56,674 nt of DNA from Flavobacteriaceae bacterium (GCA_030830625.1 JAURMQ010000115.1:1-56674), one strand, 5' to 3'; shown: positions 8,034 to 16,454, counted from the first letter of the stretch. Numbers and translations: made by a program. The notes: generated by a model from the letters alone, not told the origin.

Positions 8034-9134
8034 ATGAAAAATACTCCTAAAACAATTCTTTTTCTCTTCATAGCCCTCCCTTCGTGGATTTGGGCACAGG
8101 AAAATCGCTTTTTTAAAGCCCCTGAGGGAGTATCGCTTGTCAGTACCGACCTTCACATCCATACCGCCTTTTCCGATGGTTCGGTGTGGCCCAACCTAAG
8201 AGTAGAAGAAGCGCTAAAAGAGGGGTTAGACCTGATATCCATCACAGATCATCTGGAATATCAACCTCATCGATCTGACTTACCGAATCCCGATAGAAAC
8301 CGTTCCTTTGATATCGCCCAAAAAACCGCCAACGATTCCGAATTGACCATCATTAGAGGAGCAGAAATTACACGCTCTATGCCCCCCGGTCACATCAATG
8401 CTGTTTTTATTGAAAATGCCAACAAACTATTATTTCCAGACGATCCCATAGCGGGCATCAAAGAAGCCAACCGCCAAAAAGGATTTGTTTTTTGGAATCA
8501 CCCCAACTGGGAAGCCCACCGAAAAGATGGGATTGCGAGACTCGATCCCCTTCACATCGAACTCATTAAAGAAAAACTCCTACACGGCATAGAGGTCGTC
8601 AACCACATCACCTTTTCTGAAGAAGCCATCGATATTGCTTTGGAAAATGATCTTACTATGATCGGAACCTCTGATGTACACAAATTAACTGCTTGGGATT
8701 TTGATATCCCTCAAGGGGGGCATCGTCCCATGACTTTTGTTTTATCTAAAAATGAGAGTCTGAATGAAATAAAAAAAGCTCTTTTTGAAGGAAAAACCAT
8801 AGTGTGGTTTAAAGAATTGTTGATTGGAAAAGAAGAGCACCTCAGAGAGGTGGTCAAAGCCAACCTTACTGCATCCGCTCCCACCTACAACAAAGACGAA
8901 TTGATCGCAAAAATCGTTTTGGAAAATCACTCCGCCAATACACTTCACCTCAAATATACAGGTCCTTATACCTTTCATCAAGACGGAACCATTTTCAAAA
9001 TAGATCCCTACAGCAAAAAAACATTAGAGGTCAAAACATTAGAGGTCAAAACATCCCTCGAATTCCCGTTTGAATTACTCAATGGCCTCATTGGCCAAAA
9101 AAAGCACCTCAATTTTAAGATTTTAAGTCCGTAA
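8034..9134 (+). CDS. exported PHP-domain phosphodiesterase (Sb-PDE-like)
   Basis: This is a predicted metal-dependent phosphoesterase of the PHP superfamily. With the ATG at 8034 the protein starts MKNTPKTILFLFIALPSWIWAQ, a clear signal peptide; the frame is open to a TTG at 8010, which would add a charged leader and is not preferred. Metal-binding motifs are DLHIHTAFSDG (residues 39-49), ITDHLEY (70-76) and WNHPNW further on, ending with GTSDVH. The catalytic part takes up about residues 33-265; the last 100 residues look like a small beta domain. In that part, KTLEVK is duplicated by an exact 15-base tandem repeat. It is probably periplasmic. The following gene starts within or just after its stop codon. 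Confidence 0.85.
   Translation: MKNTPKTILFLFIALPSWIWAQENRFFKAPEGVSLVSTDLHIHTAFSDGSVWPNLRVEEALKEGLDLISITDHLEYQPHRSDLPNPDRNRSFDIAQKTANDSELTIIRGAEITRSMPPGHINAVFIENANKLLFPDDPIAGIKEANRQKGFVFWNHPNWEAHRKDGIARLDPLHIELIKEKLLHGIEVVNHITFSEEAIDIALENDLTMIGTSDVHKLTAWDFDIPQGGHRPMTFVLSKNESLNEIKKALFEGKTIVWFKELLIGKEEHLREVVKANLTASAPTYNKDELIAKIVLENHSANTLHLKYTGPYTFHQDGTIFKIDPYSKKTLEVKTLEVKTSLEFPFELLNGLIGQKKHLNFKILSP
9021..9050 (+). repeat. 15-bp perfect in-frame tandem duplication
   Basis: ACATTAGAGGTCAAA occurs twice in direct succession (9021-9035 and 9036-9050). It keeps the frame and duplicates the five residues TLEVK near the C-terminus of the phosphodiesterase. It looks like a recent slippage event. Confidence 0.9.
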
Positions 9135-9169
9135 TTCTTCTGAAAGCTTTTTTTTACTTCTCTTTTTTT

Positions 9170-9979
9170 TTGATATGGATCAACGGATTTATGAATCAAT
9201 ATGATCTGATGGCTCAAACCGTTGTTTATGAAACTCCACTTCCAAAAATTATTGAAGAAACTTCTGGTTTAGAATTTTTGAATCAAGACTTACTCACCCA
9301 TAACGACTCTGGTGGAAAGCCTGTATTGTACCGTTTCAATCTAAAAGGTGAATTACTGCAACCATACACTATTGAAGGAGCTGAAAACAATGACTGGGAA
9401 GACATGGCTCAAGATGAAAATTTTATTTACATCTCCGATAGTGGAAACAATAAAGGAAATAGAAAAAACCTCAACCTACTCATTGTTGATCCCAAAGACA
9501 ACTTTGCAACCGTGGGGCAGATATCATTCCACTATCGGGATCAACAAAATTTTGACAAACGAAGTGAACATCCCTTTGATGCCGAAGCACTAATCGCTAC
9601 TGAGGAATCTCTAATCCTGTTTTCTAAAAACAGAGAAACACTCACTACAGAATTGTATTCCCTTCCCAAAAAAGCAGGAAATTACTCCCTGAAACCCCAA
9701 AAGTCTTTCGATGTCCAATCCCTCATTACTGGCGGAGATTATCATCACAAACTCCAACTCGTAGCGCTCGTAGGTTATGTAAAATCTGGAGAACAATTTT
9801 TATACACCCTGAGTAATTTTGATTTGGACCATTTGAATTCTGTCGAAATAAAGAAGTTCAAGCTCCCGCTCGACGGAAAACAAATTGAAGCCGTAAAAAT
9901 CATCGATCACAAGACTTTTTGGATCACCAGCGAGGACGAGGGGAATCGCCATCCCATGTTGTACAAAATACAGATTTAA
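9170..9979 (+). CDS. exported beta-propeller-like protein of unknown function
   Basis: I do not recognise a specific family. The protein resembles SdiA-regulated or esterase-like propeller proteins of Bacteroidota: short segments such as EETSGLEFLNQDLLTHNDSGG, NDWEDMAQDENFIYISDSGNN and HPFDAEALIATEESLILFSKN suggest repeated beta blades, and DSGNN/ND-type acidic motifs could bind calcium. The listed start is a TTG giving MIWINGF. The frame continues upstream without ATG or GTG through codons reading LLKAFFYFSFFLIWINGF from an ATT at 9134, which overlaps the previous stop (TAATT). That would make a proper signal peptide ending at MAQ, so the true start is uncertain and may be ATT 9134 or CTG 9140. 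It is tightly linked to the upstream phosphodiesterase. Confidence 0.7.
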   Translation: MIWINGFMNQYDLMAQTVVYETPLPKIIEETSGLEFLNQDLLTHNDSGGKPVLYRFNLKGELLQPYTIEGAENNDWEDMAQDENFIYISDSGNNKGNRKNLNLLIVDPKDNFATVGQISFHYRDQQNFDKRSEHPFDAEALIATEESLILFSKNRETLTTELYSLPKKAGNYSLKPQKSFDVQSLITGGDYHHKLQLVALVGYVKSGEQFLYTLSNFDLDHLNSVEIKKFKLPLDGKQIEAVKIIDHKTFWITSEDEGNRHPMLYKIQI

Positions 9980-10077
9980 CCCTCCGATTCCATTCTGCTT
10001 TAGCCCTTTTTAATCCAGCCTTAAAGCTCGAAATTAGTGTATCATTTAAAATAATTACATTTGAAAAACTCAATTTA

Positions 10078-10722
10078 ATGGATCACTCCAGAAAACCAGA
10101 AGATTATTTCAGTCACCAAAGGCGAGAACTACTCCAATTTTTACCCAAGCAATACAAAACGGTTCTCGATATTGGTTGTGGTGATGGCAGCTTTTTAAAA
10201 CTTCTTCCGGGTGACCATTCAGAATTTTGGGGAATAGAACTGGTTGAAAAACAAGCAAAAAAAGCCCGAGAGACGTTCAAAAATGTGTTCTCTGGACCGG
10301 TGGAAAACAACCTGTCTAAATTGCCTGAAAATCATTTCGACGTGGTCTTTTTCAACGATGTCTTAGAGCATTTAACCGATCCGTATTGCGTACTCCAACA
10401 AATGAAAAAATATTTGAAAAAGGAGGGCGTAGTCATCAGTTCAATTCCCAATATCAGATACCACAGCGCTCTTAAAAGTCTTTTGTGCAATAAAGAATGG
10501 AAATACGAGTCGCATGGGATTATGGACAAAACACATCTGCGCTTTTTTACAGGAAAAAGTGTCAGAAGAATGTATCAGGAGGCGGGGTACAACATCCTCT
10601 CCCATAAAGGAATAAACCTTTCCCGATCGCTAAAGCCTTGGTTGTATAACATCCCTTTGTTGTTTACCGCCATGGATATTCGAATTCCTCAATATGCCAC
10701 TTTAGCCAAAAAAATTAACTGA
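10078..10722 (+). CDS. class I SAM-dependent methyltransferase
   Basis: The protein is a 214-residue Rossmann-fold methyltransferase. Motif I is VLDIGCGDGSFL (residues 29-40), the acidic residue after strand 2 appears in FWGIELVE, and FDVVFFNDVLEHL is the later motif seen in UbiG/Methyltransf_11-type enzymes. The frame is open to 9919 inside the previous gene, but homology-like content begins at the ATG at 10078 (MDHSRKPEDYF). It sits two bases before a GT2 gene and upstream of a GT9 gene, so modification of a surface glycan or lipid-linked sugar is a fair guess. The substrate is unknown. Confidence 0.85.
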   Translation: MDHSRKPEDYFSHQRRELLQFLPKQYKTVLDIGCGDGSFLKLLPGDHSEFWGIELVEKQAKKARETFKNVFSGPVENNLSKLPENHFDVVFFNDVLEHLTDPYCVLQQMKKYLKKEGVVISSIPNIRYHSALKSLLCNKEWKYESHGIMDKTHLRFFTGKSVRRMYQEAGYNILSHKGINLSRSLKPWLYNIPLLFTAMDIRIPQYATLAKKIN

Positions 10723-10724
10723 AT

Positions 10725-11648
10725 TTGAATCCAAGCCCATCAAACATTATCGAGGTATCCATCATCATCTTAAACTATAATCAATCGAAACTTACCCTTG
10801 ATTGTGTTGAATCCATCTTAAGAGTTGAAAAAGAATTAAACTACGAACTTATTGTCGTTGATAATGGATCAAAAAAAAATGAGCTGGAAGTACTTGAGCA
10901 AAGTCCATATAGAAAGCACTATACATTTGTTGCATCACAGAAAAATGGCGGCTTTGGTTATGGTAATAATTTAGGAGCACACCATGCTAAAGGCAACTAT
11001 TTGGCCTTTATAAATAACGATACCTGTTTTGAAAAACCCTGTTTTTCATTTCTAAAGAATTTTATGTCAAACCATCCCGATGTGGGGGTTTGTACTCCAC
11101 AACAATGGGCTCCCAACCATACCTCTAGACCTTCATTTGATCATCACCATGGCCTGAGACAATTTTTCTTTGGAAATTCTTTCCTGGAAAACATCTTTGG
11201 AAAACCCAAAAGAAGCGCAACTTTCGACGGTCATATAGAAGTTGATTTTGTTCAGGGCTGCTTTATGTTTTTTCGAAAAACTGTATTTGAGGAAGTAGGT
11301 GGCTTTGATCCAAACCTCTTCTTGTACTACGAAGAAATGGATATTTGTACCCGACTACAAAACAAAGGGCATAAAGCCGTTTATCACCCTGGCAGCGATT
11401 TTTACCACATTCATGAAGCTTCTACCAGCGTTTCCATAAAAACTACAGGCGCCAAAAAAGCACAAATTCTTTATTCCTACCTATATGTACTTAGAAAAAA
11501 TCATTCCATAACTAAATTCTCCATCATCAAAGCTGCTCTGTTTTTTTCATATTGTTTAAAAAGCCTATTTCGGTCTAAGGCAAGAATTGTTTTCAAAGCA
11601 TTGCTCAAATATAAGCCTGCAGCAGCCGGCATGCTTTATGAAAAATGA
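10725..11648 (+). CDS. family 2 glycosyltransferase
   Basis: This GT-A fold glycosyltransferase is of the WbbL/rhamnosyl type. The N-terminal strand VSIIILNYNQSKLTLDCVES, the VVDNGS segment and the NNDTCFEKP acidic motif (a DxD equivalent) are visible, as is the later FVQGCFMFFRKTVFEEVGGFD and FLYYEEMDICTRL signature. It has 307 residues. The start is TTG, two bases after the methyltransferase stop; no ATG precedes the first domain strand. It is likely cotranscribed with its neighbours and involved in LPS core, O-antigen or other surface-polysaccharide assembly. The sugar is unknown. Confidence 0.88.
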   Translation: MNPSPSNIIEVSIIILNYNQSKLTLDCVESILRVEKELNYELIVVDNGSKKNELEVLEQSPYRKHYTFVASQKNGGFGYGNNLGAHHAKGNYLAFINNDTCFEKPCFSFLKNFMSNHPDVGVCTPQQWAPNHTSRPSFDHHHGLRQFFFGNSFLENIFGKPKRSATFDGHIEVDFVQGCFMFFRKTVFEEVGGFDPNLFLYYEEMDICTRLQNKGHKAVYHPGSDFYHIHEASTSVSIKTTGAKKAQILYSYLYVLRKNHSITKFSIIKAALFFSYCLKSLFRSKARIVFKALLKYKPAAAGMLYEK

Positions 11649-11727
11649 ATTTTGTCCAGACTTCACGCTGCTGATTTTGAATTCAACTCATTCAATCTGT
11701 ACATTTGAATGAAATAAATCCTACACG

Positions 11728-12795
11728 ATGCGAATATTAGTCATTCAACAAAAAATGATTGGAGATGTACTGGTCAGTACTTTGATCTGTAAAAATTTGA
11801 AACGATGGAATCCCGATATACAGATCGATTTTATTGCCAATCGACACACTTTAGATGTAATTCGCAATAACCCATACATGGATGAAATTATAGTCTTCGA
11901 AGACTCCTTCAAAAAGGATAAGTGGGGGCTTTTTCAATTCTTACTTCAGCGCCGAAATAAAAAATACGATTACATCATAGACGCCTATGGAAAACTCGAA
12001 AGTCTTTTGATCTGTTTGTTTACACCGGCGACCCAAAAAATCGGAATCAAAAAGATACACACCTCTTTCATATACAATACAGCCGTCAAAATTGGAAATG
12101 TGCAGGACGACACACTCCAGTGGTCCATTAAAAATAGGTTGCAATTATTGGAACCCATTATGGGTGATTTTCCAAAAACCAGCGAGTTTGAAATTCATTT
12201 AACCCCAGAAGAGATTTTGGCGAGTAGAGAAAAAATGGATCGGGTCTTGGGGAAGGGAAATCAAGCCCTAATGGTTTCTGCCATGGGGAGCAGTAAAAAC
12301 AAGACCTATCCTTTTGAATATATGGCACAGTTAATGGATCGTGCTTTTGAAACTACCAAACTGCCTTTCATTATCAACTACCGTCCCGATCAAGCCAAAC
12401 AAATCGACGAATTAATCGATCTACTCCATCCCCATACCCAAAAAGCCGTCATAAAATCCCTTACTCCAAATTCTCTTAGAGATTATATGGCAACAGTTTA
12501 CCACTGTTGTGCTGCAGTGGGAAATGAGGGCGGAGCCCTCAACATCGCAAAAGGACTCCACAAACCCACTTTTGCAATTTTTTCTCCTTTAATTGACCCT
12601 TCCGGGTGGCATACCGAAGTTCCCAACAAATGTATGGCTGTAGATCTCAAATCCTTTTTTCCCGAAGCAGTTGATTACCAAAACCATCGGAAGCTTGCAA
12701 AAAAACCTGAAAAAGTGATCGAATTGTACAAAATGCTCCACCCAAAATTCTTCGAAAAACAATGGATTGATTTTTTAAAGAATTGTACAAAATAA
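11728..12795 (+). CDS. family 9 glycosyltransferase (heptosyltransferase-like)
   Basis: This cytoplasmic GT-B enzyme is of the ADP-heptose:LPS heptosyltransferase family. It begins MRILVIQQKMIGDVLVST, the usual N-terminal signature, and the C-terminal donor-binding region shows MVSAMGSSKNKTYP and VGNEGGALNIAKGLHKPTFAIFSP. At 355 residues it is of normal size. The gene follows GT2 and methyltransferase genes on the same strand and is the last gene before a 364-base gene-free stretch with two terminators. The actual acceptor cannot be read from sequence. Confidence 0.88.
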   Translation: MRILVIQQKMIGDVLVSTLICKNLKRWNPDIQIDFIANRHTLDVIRNNPYMDEIIVFEDSFKKDKWGLFQFLLQRRNKKYDYIIDAYGKLESLLICLFTPATQKIGIKKIHTSFIYNTAVKIGNVQDDTLQWSIKNRLQLLEPIMGDFPKTSEFEIHLTPEEILASREKMDRVLGKGNQALMVSAMGSSKNKTYPFEYMAQLMDRAFETTKLPFIINYRPDQAKQIDELIDLLHPHTQKAVIKSLTPNSLRDYMATVYHCCAAVGNEGGALNIAKGLHKPTFAIFSPLIDPSGWHTEVPNKCMAVDLKSFFPEAVDYQNHRKLAKKPEKVIELYKMLHPKFFEKQWIDFLKNCTK

Positions 12796-12885
12796 TCTAA
12801 CAATATATATAGTAAATAACTTTATGGTTTTTTCATTTTTTTTTAACAAAAAAAACCGTCTTTTTTGAAAAAATAAAAGGACTCA

Positions 12886-12918
12886 TTGTTTATTAAAAAA
12901 ATTTTGGAATTACTTTCG
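12886..12918 (+). promoter_or_regulatory. candidate promoter in front of a terminator
   Basis: TTG (12886-12888) is followed after 22 bases by TACTTTCG (12911-12918), one mismatch from TAnnTTTG. A transcript starting about 12925 would end at the terminator at 12990 and would be about 65 nt long. Confidence 0.3.
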
Positions 12919-12963
12919 AGGCCTTTGATTCATTCTTTTGAATTGATTTATGGTTAATTCCAA

Positions 12964-12990
12964 GGGCATCGATTCAGATGCCCTTTTTTT
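12964..12990 (+). terminator. rho-independent terminator
   Basis: GGGCATC (12964-12970) pairs with GATGCCC (12977-12983) over a 6-base loop and is followed by seven T. It lies 170 bases beyond the GT9 stop. Confidence 0.85.
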
Positions 12991-13101
12991 GTCCATAATT
13001 TTAACGTGCATTTAACCTCTCTTTACCAATTCTTTAACAAAACAAAGGGTAAGTTTACATTAGGCTTTAATAAGCTTCATTTTTGTTTGTTTAATTGGTT
13101 C

Positions 13102-13141
13102 AACCCGCTAAAGTTAGGGTAAAGCTTGGCGGGTTTTTTTT
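13102..13141 (+). terminator. second rho-independent terminator
   Basis: AACCCGC (13102-13108) pairs with GCGGGTT (13129-13135); with the following bases this gives a run of eight T. The loop of 20 bases contains AAG/CTT that could pair further. The T-run is on the plus strand, so it does not serve the minus-strand SET gene that ends at 13160. Confidence 0.8.
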
Positions 13142-13159
13142 ATGAAATGAATTTGTAGA

Positions 13160-13528
13160 TTACTGAGAAACCTCGTATTCAAACTCCCAGTTGGGATCAT
13201 CCAATCTATTGATGATATACGCTATGGTAATTTCCCTACCCTGGGCAATGGGTTCGAGTGCCTGAATACGAATGTGTTTTAACTTGCCCATTTCTTCGTC
13301 TTGATCGGCAATCAAAGCTTTACAATTGGGAATCTCGTGGTGATTGATAAAACCCCCCAAAGGCAATCGAATATAACCATCGGGAAAACGTTCATCGAAA
13401 ATATGAGAAATTCCCAAGTCAAACCCTTTGGGCAAATCACGAGTAGCAAAAACGCCCAACCCTTCAATCTTACTTTCTTTGATGGTCAAAAACTCGGGTA
13501 ACGGACGCCAACTTGTTTTTTTTATCAT
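13160..13528 (-). CDS. small SET-domain protein
   Basis: This 122-residue protein is almost entirely a SET domain, the fold of protein lysine methyltransferases. Three signatures are visible: GLGVFAT (residues 23-29) at the start, NHHEIPNC (62-69) matching the NHS-xxPN SAM-binding motif, and EITIAY (99-104) with the conserved Tyr. No pre-SET, post-SET cysteine cluster or partner domain is present. It begins with ATG and is separated by about 120 bases from the upstream SGNH gene. The protein substrate is unknown; ribosomal or nucleoid proteins are possible but that is guesswork. Confidence 0.85.
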   Translation of the reverse strand: MIKKTSWRPLPEFLTIKESKIEGLGVFATRDLPKGFDLGISHIFDERFPDGYIRLPLGGFINHHEIPNCKALIADQDEEMGKLKHIRIQALEPIAQGREITIAYIINRLDDPNWEFEYEVSQ

Positions 13529-13646
13529 TACACTACATTTAGAATTATAAGATCCTTTAGCATTCTTTTTGATTACTTTTTACTGCTTTAAATCTTTTAC
13601 AAAAATACCTAAAAACCGATTGTTACAAAACAAAGGTAAATCCGCT

Positions 13647-14774
13647 TCAAAACTGCTTAAGCATAGCTCTTAAAACTGGCTCATAGGCATCGGCATAGCG
13701 AACCATTCCAAGATCGTTGGGGTGAGAACCGTCTGTGGCTCCCTCTCCATCATCCCCCAACAAATGATCTCCATCCAAATAATAGAGGTTGGCTACGCCT
13801 GCATCGGTCAATTCAGCATAGGCTTTTCTAAGTGCTGTTCTGCTTTTATGATGATGTGCTTTTCTTGAGGGGAAAAATGGGGTATTGGTAAAACTCCTGT
13901 CTTCCACCAAAAGGATAGGGGTGTCATGATGCGCTTCCCTGAGTTTTTTAACCAATGGAATTGTTCGTTCTGAAACAGTGGTTTCATTCATATTGGGGAG
14001 GCAATCAATCACAAAGGCACAAGGATCTAACTCCGCCAACAAAGCAGCCACTTCAGCTTCCATCCGCCCATTTCCTGAAAAACCAAGATTGAGGGTGGGA
14101 CGTCTTAGCCTTCTGCCCAAAATGGCAGGAAATGCCATTCCCGGACGTGAGGCAGAAGCTCCATGCATGATGGATGTTCCGTAAAAAAGGATGGGTTTTT
14201 CCTCACGAGGAGCCAATGGTTTAAAAGATTCTCCTTGAGTCACACCCACTTCCAAATCGTCAACTCCATTGTACAATGGCAAATAAAGGGTGTAGCGACG
14301 GGAACCAGGGGCTAAATCTTTGGCAATGGAGGTATCCATGAGTTGTTTGTCAGGTCTTACAACCGACACCCAACGATCAATTCCTGCATTGTCTTCGGCA
14401 TACAAATCTAACCCACTCACTCCTGTTGCAGGCATGTGCAACATCGAAAGCCTTTCCAGATGTAATGTATAACGAACATATATATTGGGTGAATCTGTAA
14501 CAAATCGCATACTCATTCCCGCCGAATGGCGCGAAAGATTCCAGACTTTTTCAGGAACCCTTCCCTCTGCTTTGGCGGGCAAACGGTCAAAATATCTTTT
14601 TGTAGCGGTCCATCCTTTTCCCTCTACTCCAATATTTTTTACATCATACCAATCTATTTCTTCTTCTGTCAACAAAGGTTTTTGTGCAAATAAAGCTGGG
14701 GAAAAACCTAAAGTGATAACTCCCCCAACCAATTGAGAGGTAAATCTTCGGCGACTGTAGTGATCCGTTTTCAT
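13647..14774 (-). CDS. exported SGNH/GDSL hydrolase
   Basis: This is a predicted secreted esterase, possibly removing acyl groups from carbohydrates. The N-terminus has a Tat-like signal (YSRRRFTSQLVGGVITLGF). An N-terminal beta domain of about 160 residues is followed by the SGNH catalytic domain: ILFYGTSIMHG with nucleophile Ser201, NLGFSGNGRME supplying the Gly, FVIDCLPNMNE supplying the Asn, and DGSHPNDLG with Asp348 and His351. The two-domain layout resembles SsfX3-type hydrolases. At 375 residues it appears complete. It is the third gene of a minus-strand run (secreted protein, symporter, hydrolase), which could point to uptake of the released product, though this is inference. Confidence 0.88.
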   Translation of the reverse strand: MKTDHYSRRRFTSQLVGGVITLGFSPALFAQKPLLTEEEIDWYDVKNIGVEGKGWTATKRYFDRLPAKAEGRVPEKVWNLSRHSAGMSMRFVTDSPNIYVRYTLHLERLSMLHMPATGVSGLDLYAEDNAGIDRWVSVVRPDKQLMDTSIAKDLAPGSRRYTLYLPLYNGVDDLEVGVTQGESFKPLAPREEKPILFYGTSIMHGASASRPGMAFPAILGRRLRRPTLNLGFSGNGRMEAEVAALLAELDPCAFVIDCLPNMNETTVSERTIPLVKKLREAHHDTPILLVEDRSFTNTPFFPSRKAHHHKSRTALRKAYAELTDAGVANLYYLDGDHLLGDDGEGATDGSHPNDLGMVRYADAYEPVLRAMLKQF

Positions 14775-14825
14775 TCGTTCAACTTTTTGTTTTATAAATC
14801 AGTAGTGAATATACGATGAATTCTT

Positions 14826-15779
14826 TTATTTAATTTCTACTTGTTTTTGGGACGGGGCTTCAGAAGACTTCATCCTGAATAAGGCTACAAAAATACTTCC
14901 GTACAGAGAATGAACTAAGCTAGAAATAGCGGCAGGAATGGCAACCGCAGGGTTCACAAAGTTCTCTTTAGCCAAAACAACGCCCAAGCCAGAATTTTGC
15001 ATCCCCACCTCTACCGAAATAGTTCGGCTCACCGCTTCGTCTTTTAGTAAAAGTTGGCTTAAAAAATACCCTAAAACAAATCCAATCAAATGCAGGATCA
15101 TAATAGAAAAAATCAAAGATGGTCCAGAGTCGAGAATGATTTCTTTCCCTTGTCCGATGATGCTGGCGACAATAAGAGTGATGAGTAATACCGCTATGGA
15201 AGGTGCATAAAATTGAATCTTTTGGGTATAACGTGGCAGTCGAGCATTAAGAAAAATGCCCAACACAACCGGTACCAATACTACCTTCAACGTACTGTAA
15301 AATAAGCCCATCGCATCCACATCAATTTCATTTCCAGATAAACTGCTGGTCAATAAAGGAGTCAGCACTATGGCAGCCATGGTCGAAAGCGCAGTCATGG
15401 TTAAAGAAAGGGCCAAATTGGAACGGGATAAAAAGACGATTACATTGGAAGCCGTTCCTCCAGGACAACTCGATAGCAATATCAACCCCAGTGCGAAAAA
15501 AGGAGGTAATTCAAAAAGCTTTCCCAAAAGCCAACCAAAAAAAGGCATAACCGTAAACTGTAAAAACAAACCCGTCAGAACCCATTTGGGAGTTTGAGTC
15601 ACCCGACGAAAATCTTCCCATCGTAAGGTCAAACCCATACCCAGCATAATGCCTCCCAACCCAAGGGTAATCCAATTTCCTGAAAACCACGTAAAAACAG
15701 GGGGATGGTATAGCGCCAGACAAGAAGCCGATAGAACAATCCAGGGAAAAACTCCGGGTATATGATTAAAAATACGCAA
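14826..15779 (-). CDS. bile acid:sodium symporter-family transporter
   Basis: This inner-membrane protein of the BASS/SBF family has about nine to ten hydrophobic segments over 317 residues. Family motifs are SSCPGGTASNVIVFLSRS in the first crossover region and GMQNSGLGVVLAKENF in the second. Bacterial members carry diverse organic anions such as pantoate or keto acids, so bile acid need not be the substrate. The start is TTG, three bases after the stop of the upstream secreted-protein gene; no in-frame ATG lies near. The downstream SGNH hydrolase gene is about 50 bases away. Confidence 0.9.
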   Translation of the reverse strand: MRIFNHIPGVFPWIVLSASCLALYHPPVFTWFSGNWITLGLGGIMLGMGLTLRWEDFRRVTQTPKWVLTGLFLQFTVMPFFGWLLGKLFELPPFFALGLILLSSCPGGTASNVIVFLSRSNLALSLTMTALSTMAAIVLTPLLTSSLSGNEIDVDAMGLFYSTLKVVLVPVVLGIFLNARLPRYTQKIQFYAPSIAVLLITLIVASIIGQGKEIILDSGPSLIFSIMILHLIGFVLGYFLSQLLLKDEAVSRTISVEVGMQNSGLGVVLAKENFVNPAVAIPAAISSLVHSLYGSIFVALFRMKSSEAPSQKQVEIK

Positions 15780-15782
15780 AGC

Positions 15783-16454
15783 CTATGGGGTTCTAAAAGT
15801 CCATATTTCGTGCAAAGGATCTCCTTTACTACTGAACCCCTTGTGATGCCAGTCAAGCCCTTTTTTGGCATACTCAAACTCTAGCGAAATGCCTACTTTA
15901 TTAGGGTCTCTGGAGAAATAATCGAGGGTTTCGATATAAATGCCCTTCTCTGCGGTGTATGTTCCTCCTCCAGAACCGTGAAAGGAAAAAGTAGCCGTAT
16001 CGAATGCAATCCATTGGAAATAACCGTCAACCAAGATTTTCATGGTTTTACGGGATCTGGTGGTATCTCTTCTTTGTTCATCATTTCCAATCACCCGACC
16101 GGCCATCAGCCATTTCCCCTGAAGCGGCTTCATTTTATCAGAAATTTTTTTCCATGCGTTTAGATTGCCGATCACAATATGCTTTATACTGTCTTGGGAA
16201 AAATTTGAATTGAACTCCAAACGTACCTCAAATTCAGTCCCCTTTTTTTGATAGAAGCCCCCGATCGTTTTTATAAATTGAGGGGGTTGGGTCGTAAACT
16301 GTGTTTCTACAAAATAGCTCTCGTCCAACAATATTCGGTGATGTACATTTTGACCCTTTTCGTTTGATGTGTAAGAAAAAACTTGCGCCAATGTGATGTG
16401 GGTAGAAAACAATAAGACAATCAAAAGGGATGGTGAGTACGTTTTTCTAATCAT
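15783..16454 (-). CDS. secreted protein of unknown function
   Basis: The 223-residue protein has a Sec signal peptide (SPSLLIVLLFSTHITLAQ) followed by a beta-rich body. The C-terminal half contains PLQGKWLMAGR, RSRKTMKILVDGYFQWIAFD, GSGGGTYTAEKGIYIE and GLDWHHKGFSSKGDPLHEIW. This is a layout seen in uncharacterised membrane or secreted proteins of Bacteroidota that look lipocalin- or META-like. No catalytic motif is seen. It is followed after 3 bases by the symporter gene, so the two are likely one transcript. It is divergent from the M16 peptidase pair. Confidence 0.8.
   Translation of the reverse strand: MIRKTYSPSLLIVLLFSTHITLAQVFSYTSNEKGQNVHHRILLDESYFVETQFTTQPPQFIKTIGGFYQKKGTEFEVRLEFNSNFSQDSIKHIVIGNLNAWKKISDKMKPLQGKWLMAGRVIGNDEQRRDTTRSRKTMKILVDGYFQWIAFDTATFSFHGSGGGTYTAEKGIYIETLDYFSRDPNKVGISLEFEYAKKGLDWHHKGFSSKGDPLHEIWTFRTP

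Larger units (their letters stand above)
12796..13159. other. gene-free stretch with two plus-strand terminators
   Basis: This is the only gap above 300 bases. It is very AT-rich and has no ORF with coding character. It contains a promoter-like pair (12886-12918), a strong terminator (12964-12990), a second strong terminator (13102-13141) and A/T homopolymers near 12830-12870. Both T-runs serve plus-strand transcripts, although the next gene on the right is on the minus strand, so a short plus-strand RNA may be made here. Confidence 0.6.

Noticed and set aside
9919-10077. Longer N-terminus for the methyltransferase
   Set aside because: It would overlap the previous gene by 61 bases and adds no domain; the ATG at 10078 begins the recognisable protein.
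13081-13141. GGTTCAACCC resembling a tRNA T-arm
   Set aside because: No acceptor or anticodon arm around it; the segment is better explained as the 5' arm of a terminator.
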